In this document: in pieces, positions 15,854 through 23,603 of the stretch
How positions within the stretch are numbered: position 1 is the first letter of the stretch
Layout: each line of letters begins with the position of its first letter
From: Halobacterium hubeiense
Lineage (GTDB): Archaea; Halobacteriota; Halobacteria; Halobacteriales; Halobacteriaceae
Length of the DNA: 64,000 nucleotides
Direction: 5' to 3'
Assembly (NCBI RefSeq): GCF_001488575.1
Contig: NZ_LN831302.1
Span: forward strand, 806,001 to 870,000
The notes under the pieces: generated by a model
What the model was told of the DNA's origin: nothing
Seen by the model: the letters and a program-made list of their open reading frames with translations, nothing else
Databases searched by the model: none
Position numbers and translations under genes: made by a program

Positions 15854-18800
15854 TTACTGAACGGGCTTGTTCTCCCGGACGTCGAAGTCTTTCTGCCGAC
15901 CGATGTTGGCCTCGTCCTGGGGGAACGAGAACGTCGACAGGTCGACGTCCATGTTGAGTTCGTCGACCACGTCCTGGGTCGCTTTCCGGACGCGAACCAT
16001 CGCGGCCTTCGTCTCCTGCATCTGCGTTTCGACGTCGTACCCCGGCGACGTGATGGAGTTCACGCTGTCACCGATGGCGAACGGCGCCATCCCGTCCGGG
16101 TACTCTTCGAGGAGGTTCTCCCCCTGGAAGATGCCGCCCCAGTGGTAGGGGAGGAACGTCTCCTCGGCGTTCGGTCGATTCGTCACGCGGGCTTTCACCA
16201 GCACCGAGCCGCGGTTCGTCGTCTCGACGACCACGAGGTCGCCGCCGTCCACGCCGAGTTCCTCGGCCATGTCCGGGTGAATCTCCGCGTACATGTGCGG
16301 CTGGAGGTCCGCGGTGAAGATGTTCGACCGCGTCTCCGAGCCGCCGCCCTGGTGTTCGACCTGTCGGCCGGACGTCAGGATGGTGTCGATGGCGCCGTCG
16401 GAGTCGGCGATGCGGCTCATCGCCCGCGACTGGACCTCCGAGTTGTTCTGGTCCAGCCGGTAGACGTTGTGCTGCTGGCCGTTCGCCGGCCACTCCTCGG
16501 TCAGCCCCGGTTCGGGGCTCTCGATGGGTTCGCGGTGGACCGGCGTCGGGTCGAGGAACTCCCACGCGACAGCGCGAGCGCGACCGCGCCCCGTCGGCGG
16601 GTCGGGCTGTGCGTTGTCGAACTGCTCCCAGAAGTCGAGGTCGAAGTCGAACTCCTCGCGCTCGTTGAGCGCCACCGCCGCGTCGTACGGCGAGTGGTCC
16701 TCGCTGAGCGCGTACTCGAACGGGAGCGACGGTGCCGAGGGGTTGTTGAGGTCCTCCGGGAGCGCCGTCGCGAAGCCCGGATACTCGGGGACGCCCTCGA
16801 TTTCGCCGTCGTGCCAGTCAGGGGAGAACGACGTCCGGAGCATGTTCAGGGCTTCGTCGCCGCCCTGGTCGTAGGTCTCCTGGAGCGGGTACTCCTTGTC
16901 CGTGTCCATCGACGCCCAGTCCTCGGGCGACGGCGCCTCCGTCCCCCAGCGGGAACGGAAGTCCTGGCCGCCCTCGCGGGGGTCGACTTCGTCGGTCCAC
17001 AGAATCGGCGTGCCGGGGTGGCCGTCACCCCAGCACGGCCACGGGAGACTCCAGTATTCGCCGCTTACCGGGAGGTCCGTGTCGTGCGCCTTCGTGTCCT
17101 CCTCGGAGAACGCGTAGTCGTACTCGCGGTGTTGCTGGAGCCGCTCGGGGCTCTGCTGGTAGCCGATGGTGCGCACGCCGAGGTTGATCTCGCGCAGCGC
17201 CTCCTCGTACGTGGACTTCCCGTTGAACATCTCGGGGCCCGAACCCCAGTCGAAGTGCTCGCCGAAGCCGAGGCGGTCGGCCAGCTCCTGCATGATCTGC
17301 ATGTCCGGCTTCGCCTCGTGGCTCGGCGGCCGCACGGGCTCGCTCCACTGCACCGCGCGGTGGGAGTTCGTGACCGAGCGGTAGTGCTCGTACTGGCTGG
17401 CCGCCGGCAGCAGGATGACGCCGTCGTCGCGGTCCGGCAGCACGGACGCGAGCGACGGGAACAGGTCCACGACCACGAGCAGGTCGAGGGCCTCCATCGC
17501 CTGCCGCATCCGCGGCATCTCCGAGATGGAGTTCGAGGAGTGCCCCCAGAAGAACGCCGCCTTCACGGGGTTCTCCTGGTAGATGGGCGACTCCAGGAGG
17601 CGGTCCTCCTGCGGGAGCGCCGCTTCGAACCAGCGGGCGACGGTGAGCCCGTTCTGGTACATCAGCGAGCGGTCCTCCGCGGAGGCGCCCGGGTCGCCGC
17701 CCTGCTGTTCGTACAGCTCGGGCGGCATCGTCTCGAACTTCTCGTAGAGGTCGTCGAAGCTGACGTCGCCGGAGGTGGTCGGCGTCTTGTTCCAGACGTC
17801 CGCCCAGTACTCCCACGAGCCGCGGCTGGAGACGCCGTAGTAGCCGGGGAGGATGTGGCTGGCGACGCCGAGGTCCGTCGCACCCTGCACGTTCGCGTGG
17901 CCGCGCATCACCTGCAGGCCGCCGCCCGAGTGGGCGGCGCTCCCGGAGGCGAGGCTGGTCAGCGCGTACGAGCGGATGTTCTGCGTGCCGTTGTTGTGCT
18001 GGGTGCCGCCCATCGCCCACTCGATCTGGACGTTGGGCTTGTTCTCGATGATGAGGTCGCCGAGCTCGCGGACGCGGTCCGCGCTGATCCACGTGATCTC
18101 CTCGACGGTCTCGGGGTCGTAGTCGTCGAGTTCGCCCTCGACGTCCGGCCACCCCTGCACGCGCTCCTCGAGCATCTCGTCGTCGAGTTCGCCCTGCTCG
18201 CGGAGGTACCGCATCAGCCCCATCATCAGCGCGACGTCCGTCCCGGGACGCAGCCGGTAGAAGTCGTCCGCGTGAGCGGACGTCTTCGTGTACCGGGGGT
18301 CCACGGAGACGACCGTGCCGCCGCGGGCCTGCCCCTCGAGGATGTGCTGCATCGCGATGGGGTGGGCTTCCGCGGGGTTCTGCCCGATGATGATGTTGAG
18401 GTCGAAGTTCCGGTAGTCGTTGACCGTGTTCGTCATCGCCCCGTACCCCCACGTGTTCGCGAGACCGGTGACGGTCGTGGAGTGGCAGATACGGGCCTGG
18501 TGGTCGATGTTGTTCGTGCCCATGAAGGAGGCGAGCTTGCGCGACGCGTACGCCTCCTCGTTGCAGTGGTGGGCGCTCCCGAGGAACATCAGGGAGTCGC
18601 GGCCGTACTCGTCCCAGATTCGCTCGAGCTCCTCGGTAATGTGGGAGTACGCCTCGTCCCACGTGATTTTCTTCCACTCGCCGTTTTCTTTCCGCATCGG
18701 GTGTTTCAGACGTCGCTCGGAGTGTTCGCTGCCGTAGATGGCAGCCCCCTTCGAGCAGAGCGACCCGTTGTTAATCGGGTTCTCCTCCCAGGGCTCCTGC

Positions 18801-19036
18801 CCGACGAAAGCATCCCCTTCTCGTTCTCCGCGGAACCCGCAGCCGACCGCGCAGAAGTTACAGATGGTCTTGGTGAGCGTCGAGTCGTCGCCGGAGACGT
18901 CGGCGCCACCGCTTTCGCCGTCCTGAGCGAGCGTCTGGCCGGTTATCCCGCCGCCGAGGGCGAGGCCGCCTGCGAGGGCACTCGCCTTCATGAACGACCG
19001 ACGGTCTAGGTCCAGAGAGACCGGTTGTGTACTCAT
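15854..19036 (-). CDS. Formate dehydrogenase alpha subunit, Mo/W-bis-MGD, Tat-exported
   Basis: 1060 residues. A Tat signal (DRRSFMKASALAGG) is followed by a 4Fe-4S site CNFCAVGCGFRGEREG with a later Cys in LCSKGAAIYG. The active-site region HQARICHSTTVTGLANTWG has Cys184 (codon TGC, 18485-18487) where some enzymes have selenocysteine, followed by the conserved His. The C-terminal molybdopterin dinucleotide-binding domain is about 870-1040. It oxidises formate to CO2 on the outer face of the membrane. First gene of the operon; a TATA-like ATTAATC (19064-19070) lies about 28 bases before the ATG. The TorD gene nearby suggests chaperoned export. Confidence 0.93.
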   Translation of the reverse strand: MSTQPVSLDLDRRSFMKASALAGGLALGGGITGQTLAQDGESGGADVSGDDSTLTKTICNFCAVGCGFRGEREGDAFVGQEPWEENPINNGSLCSKGAAIYGSEHSERRLKHPMRKENGEWKKITWDEAYSHITEELERIWDEYGRDSLMFLGSAHHCNEEAYASRKLASFMGTNNIDHQARICHSTTVTGLANTWGYGAMTNTVNDYRNFDLNIIIGQNPAEAHPIAMQHILEGQARGGTVVSVDPRYTKTSAHADDFYRLRPGTDVALMMGLMRYLREQGELDDEMLEERVQGWPDVEGELDDYDPETVEEITWISADRVRELGDLIIENKPNVQIEWAMGGTQHNNGTQNIRSYALTSLASGSAAHSGGGLQVMRGHANVQGATDLGVASHILPGYYGVSSRGSWEYWADVWNKTPTTSGDVSFDDLYEKFETMPPELYEQQGGDPGASAEDRSLMYQNGLTVARWFEAALPQEDRLLESPIYQENPVKAAFFWGHSSNSISEMPRMRQAMEALDLLVVVDLFPSLASVLPDRDDGVILLPAASQYEHYRSVTNSHRAVQWSEPVRPPSHEAKPDMQIMQELADRLGFGEHFDWGSGPEMFNGKSTYEEALREINLGVRTIGYQQSPERLQQHREYDYAFSEEDTKAHDTDLPVSGEYWSLPWPCWGDGHPGTPILWTDEVDPREGGQDFRSRWGTEAPSPEDWASMDTDKEYPLQETYDQGGDEALNMLRTSFSPDWHDGEIEGVPEYPGFATALPEDLNNPSAPSLPFEYALSEDHSPYDAAVALNEREEFDFDLDFWEQFDNAQPDPPTGRGRARAVAWEFLDPTPVHREPIESPEPGLTEEWPANGQQHNVYRLDQNNSEVQSRAMSRIADSDGAIDTILTSGRQVEHQGGGSETRSNIFTADLQPHMYAEIHPDMAEELGVDGGDLVVVETTNRGSVLVKARVTNRPNAEETFLPYHWGGIFQGENLLEEYPDGMAPFAIGDSVNSITSPGYDVETQMQETKAAMVRVRKATQDVVDELNMDVDLSTFSFPQDEANIGRQKDFDVRENKPVQ

Positions 19037-19063
19037 GGTTTAGAGCCTGTCACCGTGTAACAC

Positions 19064-19071
19064 GATTAATG
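19064..19071 (-). promoter_or_regulatory. TATA-like box of the formate dehydrogenase operon
   Basis: Minus-strand CATTAATC, 28-35 bases before the alpha-subunit ATG. The 171-base divergent region also holds the small dyads GTGTAACAC (19053-19061) and CACTTTAGTG (19082-19091), which could be operator sites. Confidence 0.45.
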
Positions 19072-19207
19072 GTGGAGCAGCCACTTTAGTGTTCCTGCCT
19101 GAGTCCGGCATTCTGTCGTCCTGATTACCGGAAGGAAGCGGTCTCTGCTGGTTCTTCGCGGGGGGCAGCCGCAACCCCTTTCGGTGGTCGCGCGTAACGA
19201 CGAGTGA

Positions 19208-21304
19208 ATGAACGTCGGGGCGTTCGTCTGTGGCTGCGGTGGTTCCGTCGACCTCGACCTCGAAGGCGTCCGCGAGGGCGTCCGCGACGTCGACGTCGTC
19301 GCCAGCGGTGCGAACCTCTGTACGGAGGGCTTACCGAAGGTGCGACACGTCGTCGAGGAGTACGACCTCGACCACCTGATAGTCACAGCCGAGAGCGACA
19401 ACTGCAAGCAACGATACCGAACCGTGCTCGACGACGCCGGGCTCCATCCCGAGGCAATCTCGTTCGTCAATCACCGCGAGCGCGGCGCGTGGGTCCACGA
19501 CGAGACCGACGCAACCGACCTCGTCGCGCGGAAGATAAACGCCGCGTACGCGGGCCTCCGCGAGGAGGCGCCGCCGCGGTCCGTCTCCCGGGAGGCCGGC
19601 GACGACGTCGTGGTCGTCGGCGACCCCGAGGCCGCCGAAGCGCTGTCGGACTCCGCGGACGTCACGCTGCTCGCGGACGGCCGGGACTTCGCGGACGCCG
19701 ACTACGACCTCCGCGACGTCACGCTCGCCCGCGGGCGCGTCACGGACGTCGACGGCGTCTACGGCGAGTTCGAGATTCAGGTGCAGGCCGGCGTCACCGA
19801 GGACTGCATCGACTGCATGGAGTGCGTCAAGCAGGGGCCCGACGAGTACGTCACGAGCAAGCCCGTGGACGTGCTGCCGGGCGCGCCGGACGGCGACTGG
19901 GTGGACTGCTGTCCGACCGACGCCATCCACCCCGAGGAGCGCACCATCGAGGCCGACCAAGTGGTGTACCCGGACGCATCCCGGGCGACCCGCGGCGGCC
20001 GCATGGGCTTCTACACGGGGCCGGTGGACGCCGCGACGGTCGCGGCCGTCCAGGACCTCATCGGCGGCATCGAGAAGCCGCAGTTCCTCGACGTGGAGAT
20101 GGACGTCTGCGCGGCGGGCGGGTCCAGCCAGCAGGGCTGTACCGCGTGTTCGGACGCCTGCCCGCACGGCGCCGTCTCCCGCCCCACCATCGACAGCGTG
20201 GAGTTCGACGAAGTGGCGTGTGAGGGTTGTGGCGCGTGCACGAGCGCGTGCCCGACCGGCGCGGTGCGCGCCCGCGAACCCTCGAACGAGCGCATCGCCC
20301 GCGAGGTCGAGTCGATGCTCGTCGAGACCGACGACTCCGGGCTGCTCTCCTCGTCCGAGGAGGGCATCGAGACCGGCGTCGTGGCGTTCGTCTGCGACGA
20401 GCGCGCCGCCCGCGCGCTCGACGACTTCGGCCGCCGCGCCCGCCAGCGGGACGGCATCGAGTACCCGCCCCTGCTCCCCGTCGAGGTGCCGTGCGCGGAC
20501 ACCGTCGGCGAAGCACACGTCCTGCACGCGCTCGCCGCGGGCGCGGACGGCGTCGCCATCGTCGGCTGCGGCGGCGACTGCCTGCACTCCGGCCCGGACC
20601 CGAAGGCCGAACTCGTCACGCGCATGAATCAGGCGACCGAGGACCTCGGGCTCGGCAAGCGCACCGCGTTCTTCGCGCCCGAGCCCGGCGAGCCGGAGGC
20701 GTTCGTCGAGGACGTCAGCCGGTTCGTCGAACTCGGTCTCGACCCGTCGCCGGTGCCCGCCGGCCACGAGGCCGACGGCGTCGCGGACCCGACGACCGCC
20801 AACCCCGAGTTCAACACCCACGACTGGGCGCTGGAGAGCGTGCGCGCCATCGTCCCGCACACCGACCCGCGGGACGTCGTCCGCGGGCTGGAGTCGTTCG
20901 GCCGCGTCGAGGTCAACGAGGACTGCACGTTCACGCCGACGTGTTCGAACCTCTGCCCGACGGACGCGCTCCGCCGCGAGGAGGCCGGACTGGAGTTCGA
21001 CCACGAGCGCTGCGTGAACTGCGGGCTCTGCGAGGAGGGCTGCATGGAGGACGCCATCCGCGTGGACGGCGGCCTCGAACTCGGCCTGCTCCCCGAGAAC
21101 AACGACGGGGACGCCTGGACGACCGTCGCGGACGGCGAGATGCGGGAGTGCCGCCGCTGCGGCAAGCCGTTCACGAGCGAGGCGTCCGCACAGAAGATCA
21201 GCGACGAAGTCGGGGACGTCGTCGCGGGCATCGCGCCCGACGCCGACGGCGACGTCTTCGAGTACTGCAGCGACTGCCGCGCGAAACTCGTCTACGACCG
21301 ATAA
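19208..21304 (+). CDS. HdrA/MvhD-like multi-cluster iron-sulfur protein
   Basis: 698 residues. Residues 1-115 resemble the HdrA N-terminal domain (GAFVCGCGGSVDLDLEGV, CKQRYRTVLDDAGL, ERGAWVHD). A shortened part at about 125-180 lacks the FAD-binding GxGxxG of HdrA. Ferredoxin-like Cys groups follow at CIDCMECVKQ and CACSDACPHG-type sites (about 315-350). An MvhD/FlpD-type domain with VAFVCDERAARAL and VGCGGDCLHSG covers about 395-510. Another ferredoxin site (CVNCGLCEEGC) and a zinc-ribbon-like end (CRRCGKPF, CSDCRAKL) complete it. Cytoplasmic, no signal. Two bases separate it from the torD-like gene. An electron-transfer or assembly role with formate dehydrogenase is inference from position. 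Confidence 0.85.
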   Translation: MNVGAFVCGCGGSVDLDLEGVREGVRDVDVVASGANLCTEGLPKVRHVVEEYDLDHLIVTAESDNCKQRYRTVLDDAGLHPEAISFVNHRERGAWVHDETDATDLVARKINAAYAGLREEAPPRSVSREAGDDVVVVGDPEAAEALSDSADVTLLADGRDFADADYDLRDVTLARGRVTDVDGVYGEFEIQVQAGVTEDCIDCMECVKQGPDEYVTSKPVDVLPGAPDGDWVDCCPTDAIHPEERTIEADQVVYPDASRATRGGRMGFYTGPVDAATVAAVQDLIGGIEKPQFLDVEMDVCAAGGSSQQGCTACSDACPHGAVSRPTIDSVEFDEVACEGCGACTSACPTGAVRAREPSNERIAREVESMLVETDDSGLLSSSEEGIETGVVAFVCDERAARALDDFGRRARQRDGIEYPPLLPVEVPCADTVGEAHVLHALAAGADGVAIVGCGGDCLHSGPDPKAELVTRMNQATEDLGLGKRTAFFAPEPGEPEAFVEDVSRFVELGLDPSPVPAGHEADGVADPTTANPEFNTHDWALESVRAIVPHTDPRDVVRGLESFGRVEVNEDCTFTPTCSNLCPTDALRREEAGLEFDHERCVNCGLCEEGCMEDAIRVDGGLELGLLPENNDGDAWTTVADGEMRECRRCGKPFTSEASAQKISDEVGDVVAGIAPDADGDVFEYCSDCRAKLVYDR

Positions 21305-21306
21305 CC

Positions 21307-21930
21307 ATGAGCTTGGACCAGCAGGCACTCTACGACGCGCGACTCGAACTCGTCGACTACCTCGTCGACGCACTCTACGACACCCCCGAGGAGGCGTTCG
21401 TCGAACAGCTCCTCGACGGCGGCCTCGACACGCCCGCCGACTCCATCAACGACGACCTCGATGCGGGCTTCGAGTACCTCCACGAGTTCGTCGAAGCCAA
21501 CGAGGGCCGCGACCCCGCCGAGGTGACCGACGAGCTCGCAAAGGAGTTCACGCGCGTGTTCGTCGGGCCGCGGCCGCCCGTCCAGCCCCACGAGACGTAC
21601 TACCGCGAGGACACCGACTTCCTCTCCTCGGGACTCGCGGAAGTGGACGCCAGCTACGGCGCCGCGGGCTGGAAGGTCCCAGAGGACGTCAGCGAGGAGG
21701 CCGACTACGTCGGCGTCGAACTGCTGTTCGTCCGGAACCTCCTGCGCCGCCAGCAGGCCGGCGAGGAGGAAGCCGTCGGCTTCGAGCGCGTGTTCCTCGA
21801 CGAGCACTTCTCGACGTGGCTGGACGCGTACCTAGACGACGTCGTCGAGAACACGGACGAGCCGTTCTACCTCGCCGCGGTCCACGTCCTGCGTGGGTTC
21901 GTCGAGTTCGAACGCGACCTCGTCGCGTAA
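21307..21930 (+). CDS. TorD/DmsD-type chaperone for a molybdoenzyme
   Basis: 207 residues, all-helical. The EFTRVFVGPRPPVQPHETYYRE motif with a following DFLSSGLAEVDASYGAAGW is the TorD family signature (E-x-x-R-x-F, P-x-x-P-x-E). These proteins bind the Tat signal of their client and help cofactor loading. The likely client is the formate dehydrogenase alpha subunit encoded divergently; no other Tat molybdoenzyme is in the window. Probably cotranscribed with the HdrA/MvhD-like gene. Confidence 0.87.
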   Translation: MSLDQQALYDARLELVDYLVDALYDTPEEAFVEQLLDGGLDTPADSINDDLDAGFEYLHEFVEANEGRDPAEVTDELAKEFTRVFVGPRPPVQPHETYYREDTDFLSSGLAEVDASYGAAGWKVPEDVSEEADYVGVELLFVRNLLRRQQAGEEEAVGFERVFLDEHFSTWLDAYLDDVVENTDEPFYLAAVHVLRGFVEFERDLVA

Positions 21931-21934
21931 AAGA

Positions 21935-22066
21935 TTACTCGTCGTCGCTGGGTTCTTTCTCGGCGTCGTTGATTTCGCCGGGGGCGACGGCGTGGTCCGT
22001 GACGTCCTCGCCCTTGTACTGCATCGCGCGACCCTTCGGTTTCCAGCCGGACTCCTTGTGTGCCAT
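21935..22066 (-). CDS. 43-residue conserved hydrophilic protein
   Basis: ATG 22066 to TAA 21935. Sequence starts MAHKESGWKPKGRAMQYKG and ends acidic (NDAEKEPSDDE), basic at the front and acidic at the back. It begins 42 bases before the end of the next gene upstream (22109) and four bases from the convergent TorD stop. No motif or function recognised; coding potential is inferred from codon bias and size pattern typical of small haloarchaeal proteins. Confidence 0.6.
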   Translation of the reverse strand: MAHKESGWKPKGRAMQYKGEDVTDHAVAPGEINDAEKEPSDDE

Positions 22067-22108
22067 ACAGTAGCGTAGCGGCGGGGGCGTAGAAAACGTT
22101 GCGGTCGC

Positions 22109-22450
22109 CTACTCGACCGGCGGCGCGTTCGGCGGACGCTCCTCCTGGTCGTAGTTGTCGAGGAACACCGTCGCGAACAGGTCGGTGTGCATCGACAGCA
22201 CGGCCGCGGGCTCGGTGCCCGCTCGTTCGGCCTGCTGGTCGAGGAACGCCGCGAGTTCCTCGGTCGGCTCGTACGTAATCGTCCGCTCGTCGACGTCGAA
22301 CTCGACGTCCTGCTCGCCGGAGACGAGGTGTTCGACCTCCAGCAGCGCCTGCTCGACTTTCGTCTCGAGGGCGTCCTCGCGGTCGGTCATGCGTCGCTCG
22401 GCCCACTCGTCGGCGGCCGCGACGAGGCGGTCGCTGGCTTCGAACTGCAT
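22109..22450 (-). CDS. Conserved helical haloarchaeal protein
   Basis: 113 residues from ATG 22450, whose start overlaps the stop of the zinc-ribbon gene (TGATG). A long amphipathic helix ADEWAERRMTDREDALETKVEQALLEVEHLV is followed by FDVDERTITYEPTEELAAFLDQQAERAG and a short acidic-proline end. It may be a dimerising or nucleic-acid associated protein; no recognised domain. Third gene of the run 22850-22109 with two small partner genes. Confidence 0.65.
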   Translation of the reverse strand: MQFEASDRLVAAADEWAERRMTDREDALETKVEQALLEVEHLVSGEQDVEFDVDERTITYEPTEELAAFLDQQAERAGTEPAAVLSMHTDLFATVFLDNYDQEERPPNAPPVE

Positions 22451-22590
22451 CAGAAGCTCAACCCCTCGCCCTCGAAGGCGACCTGCCACGTCGTCACTTC
22501 CTCGCAGACCGGGCACTCGCGGGTCGTCGCGTTCGTCTCACAGCCCGGCATGCGGGTCATGTTCTCGCACTGCGCGCACTCGTACATCAT
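22450..22590 (-). CDS. 46-residue zinc-ribbon protein
   Basis: ATG 22590 (a second ATG follows directly) to TGA 22450. Contains CAQC near the start, a GCE site and CPVC, giving a two-knuckle zinc ribbon ending VAFEGEGLSF. Its start overlaps the stop of the upstream membrane protein gene (ATGA), and its stop overlaps the next start, so the three are tightly coupled. Role unknown; short zinc ribbons of this kind are very common in haloarchaea. Confidence 0.7.
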   Translation of the reverse strand: MMYECAQCENMTRMPGCETNATTRECPVCEEVTTWQVAFEGEGLSF

Positions 22591-22850
22591 TGCGGCGGGA
22601 ACGACTCCGGCGTGGGCTCGTTCTCGCCGGCCTCGCCGTAGACGTAGACGACGGCCGCGCCGAACCCGAGCAGCACGAGCAGTCCGAGCGCGCCGCCGAC
22701 GAACGTCTGCCCGACGTAGGGGCCGGTGACGCCCGAGTACGCCTGCGTGAGGTTCACGACGTTGAGCGCGGTGACGACGGTCCACAGCAGGGCCAGCAGC
22801 ACCGCGACGGGGAGCCACCCGGTCTGGTCGATTGCGTTTCTGAGACTCAT
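22587..22850 (-). CDS. Small two-helix membrane protein
   Basis: 87 residues. Helices at about 12-33 and 50-72 with the loop NLTQAYSGVTGPYVGQ, and an acidic C-terminus (GEAGENEPTPESFPPQ). First gene of a three-gene overlapping run with the zinc-ribbon and helical proteins. The 60 bases before it hold an AT-rich stretch (about 22876-22886, TAAAAAATCAT on the plus strand) that can serve as its promoter. Function unknown. Confidence 0.65.
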   Translation of the reverse strand: MSLRNAIDQTGWLPVAVLLALLWTVVTALNVVNLTQAYSGVTGPYVGQTFVGGALGLLVLLGFGAAVVYVYGEAGENEPTPESFPPQ

Positions 22851-22910
22851 GTCCCGGTGGAAGTGCTCTCGCGTAAAAAATCATTCCCCCGCGGAACGTC
22901 GCGCTGCCGT

Positions 22911-23603
22911 TCAGTCGTCGAGTTCCCAGCCGGCGCTCTCGGCGGCGTCCGCGAGGTCCACGAACTCCCACCCGGCGTCCTCGGCAATCCACTCCTCGCC
23001 CTCGGTGCCGACGACGACCATCCGCTCGGAGTAGAACATCGAGTGCTCGCCGATGGCCGCGAGCCGCTCGGCGGGGCCGTCCCCGGAGCCGTTGAAGAAG
23101 TCGATGTCCAGCTGGTGCTCGCGCAGGAAGGAGTTGATGGCGTGCGCCGGCACGTCGCCGACCAGCCCAATCCAGTCGGACCACTCGTTGGTCTCCGCGA
23201 GCGCGATGCGCGGGTCGTCGAGGCGCTGGATGGCCTCGTACGTGTACGCGGTCGCCATGTCGTCGACGCCGCCGCCGTGCGGGCCGCTCGCTTCGGGCGC
23301 TTCCGCGCGGTCCTCCGCTGGCCCGGCGCCGCCGCCAGCGCCACCGTGGTCTTTCGGGATGCCCGCGGGGCTGTTCGAGGACTCGTAGGGGACGTGGGGG
23401 ATGCGGTCGCCCTGCGAGTCGCCGGCCGGCTCCTCGGACTCCGTGGCCGACCCGCCGCTGCTGGCGCTCTCGCCGGCGGCCGTCTCGCCGACGTCGCCGT
23501 CGATGTCGGCAGAGGCGTCGTCGCGCCACAGCCAGTCGCCGTCGTTGCCCTCGTCTTCCTCGGTCTCCACCTCGACGTCGTCTAGGTCGATTCGTTCTGT
23601 CAC
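22911..23603 (-). CDS. Acidic haloarchaeal protein (DUF7124-like)
   Basis: 230 residues. A disordered acidic Ser/Gly-rich first half (1-115) precedes a folded C-terminal domain: MATAYTYEAIQRLDDPRIALAE, WSDWIGLVGDVPAHAINSFLREHQLDIDFFNG, then SMFYSERMVVVGTEGEEWIAEDAGWEF. The same layout is seen in a haloarchaeal family I recall as DUF7124. The start overlaps the AOR-like gene's stop (4 bases, ATGA), so they are cotranscribed. The pairing with an AOR homologue is a clue to function, but no activity is known. Confidence 0.7.
   Translation of the reverse strand: MTERIDLDDVEVETEEDEGNDGDWLWRDDASADIDGDVGETAAGESASSGGSATESEEPAGDSQGDRIPHVPYESSNSPAGIPKDHGGAGGGAGPAEDRAEAPEASGPHGGGVDDMATAYTYEAIQRLDDPRIALAETNEWSDWIGLVGDVPAHAINSFLREHQLDIDFFNGSGDGPAERLAAIGEHSMFYSERMVVVGTEGEEWIAEDAGWEFVDLADAAESAGWELDD

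Noticed and set aside
18481-18492. Possible selenocysteine codon in formate dehydrogenase
   Set aside because: The codon at the active site is TGC (18485-18487 on the minus strand), encoding cysteine, not TGA.
16142-19009. 955-codon ORF on the plus strand opposite formate dehydrogenase alpha
   Set aside because: It is the antisense shadow of a GC-rich coding gene: arginine-, valine- and histidine-rich, without any family motif, while the minus strand encodes a complete molybdoenzyme.
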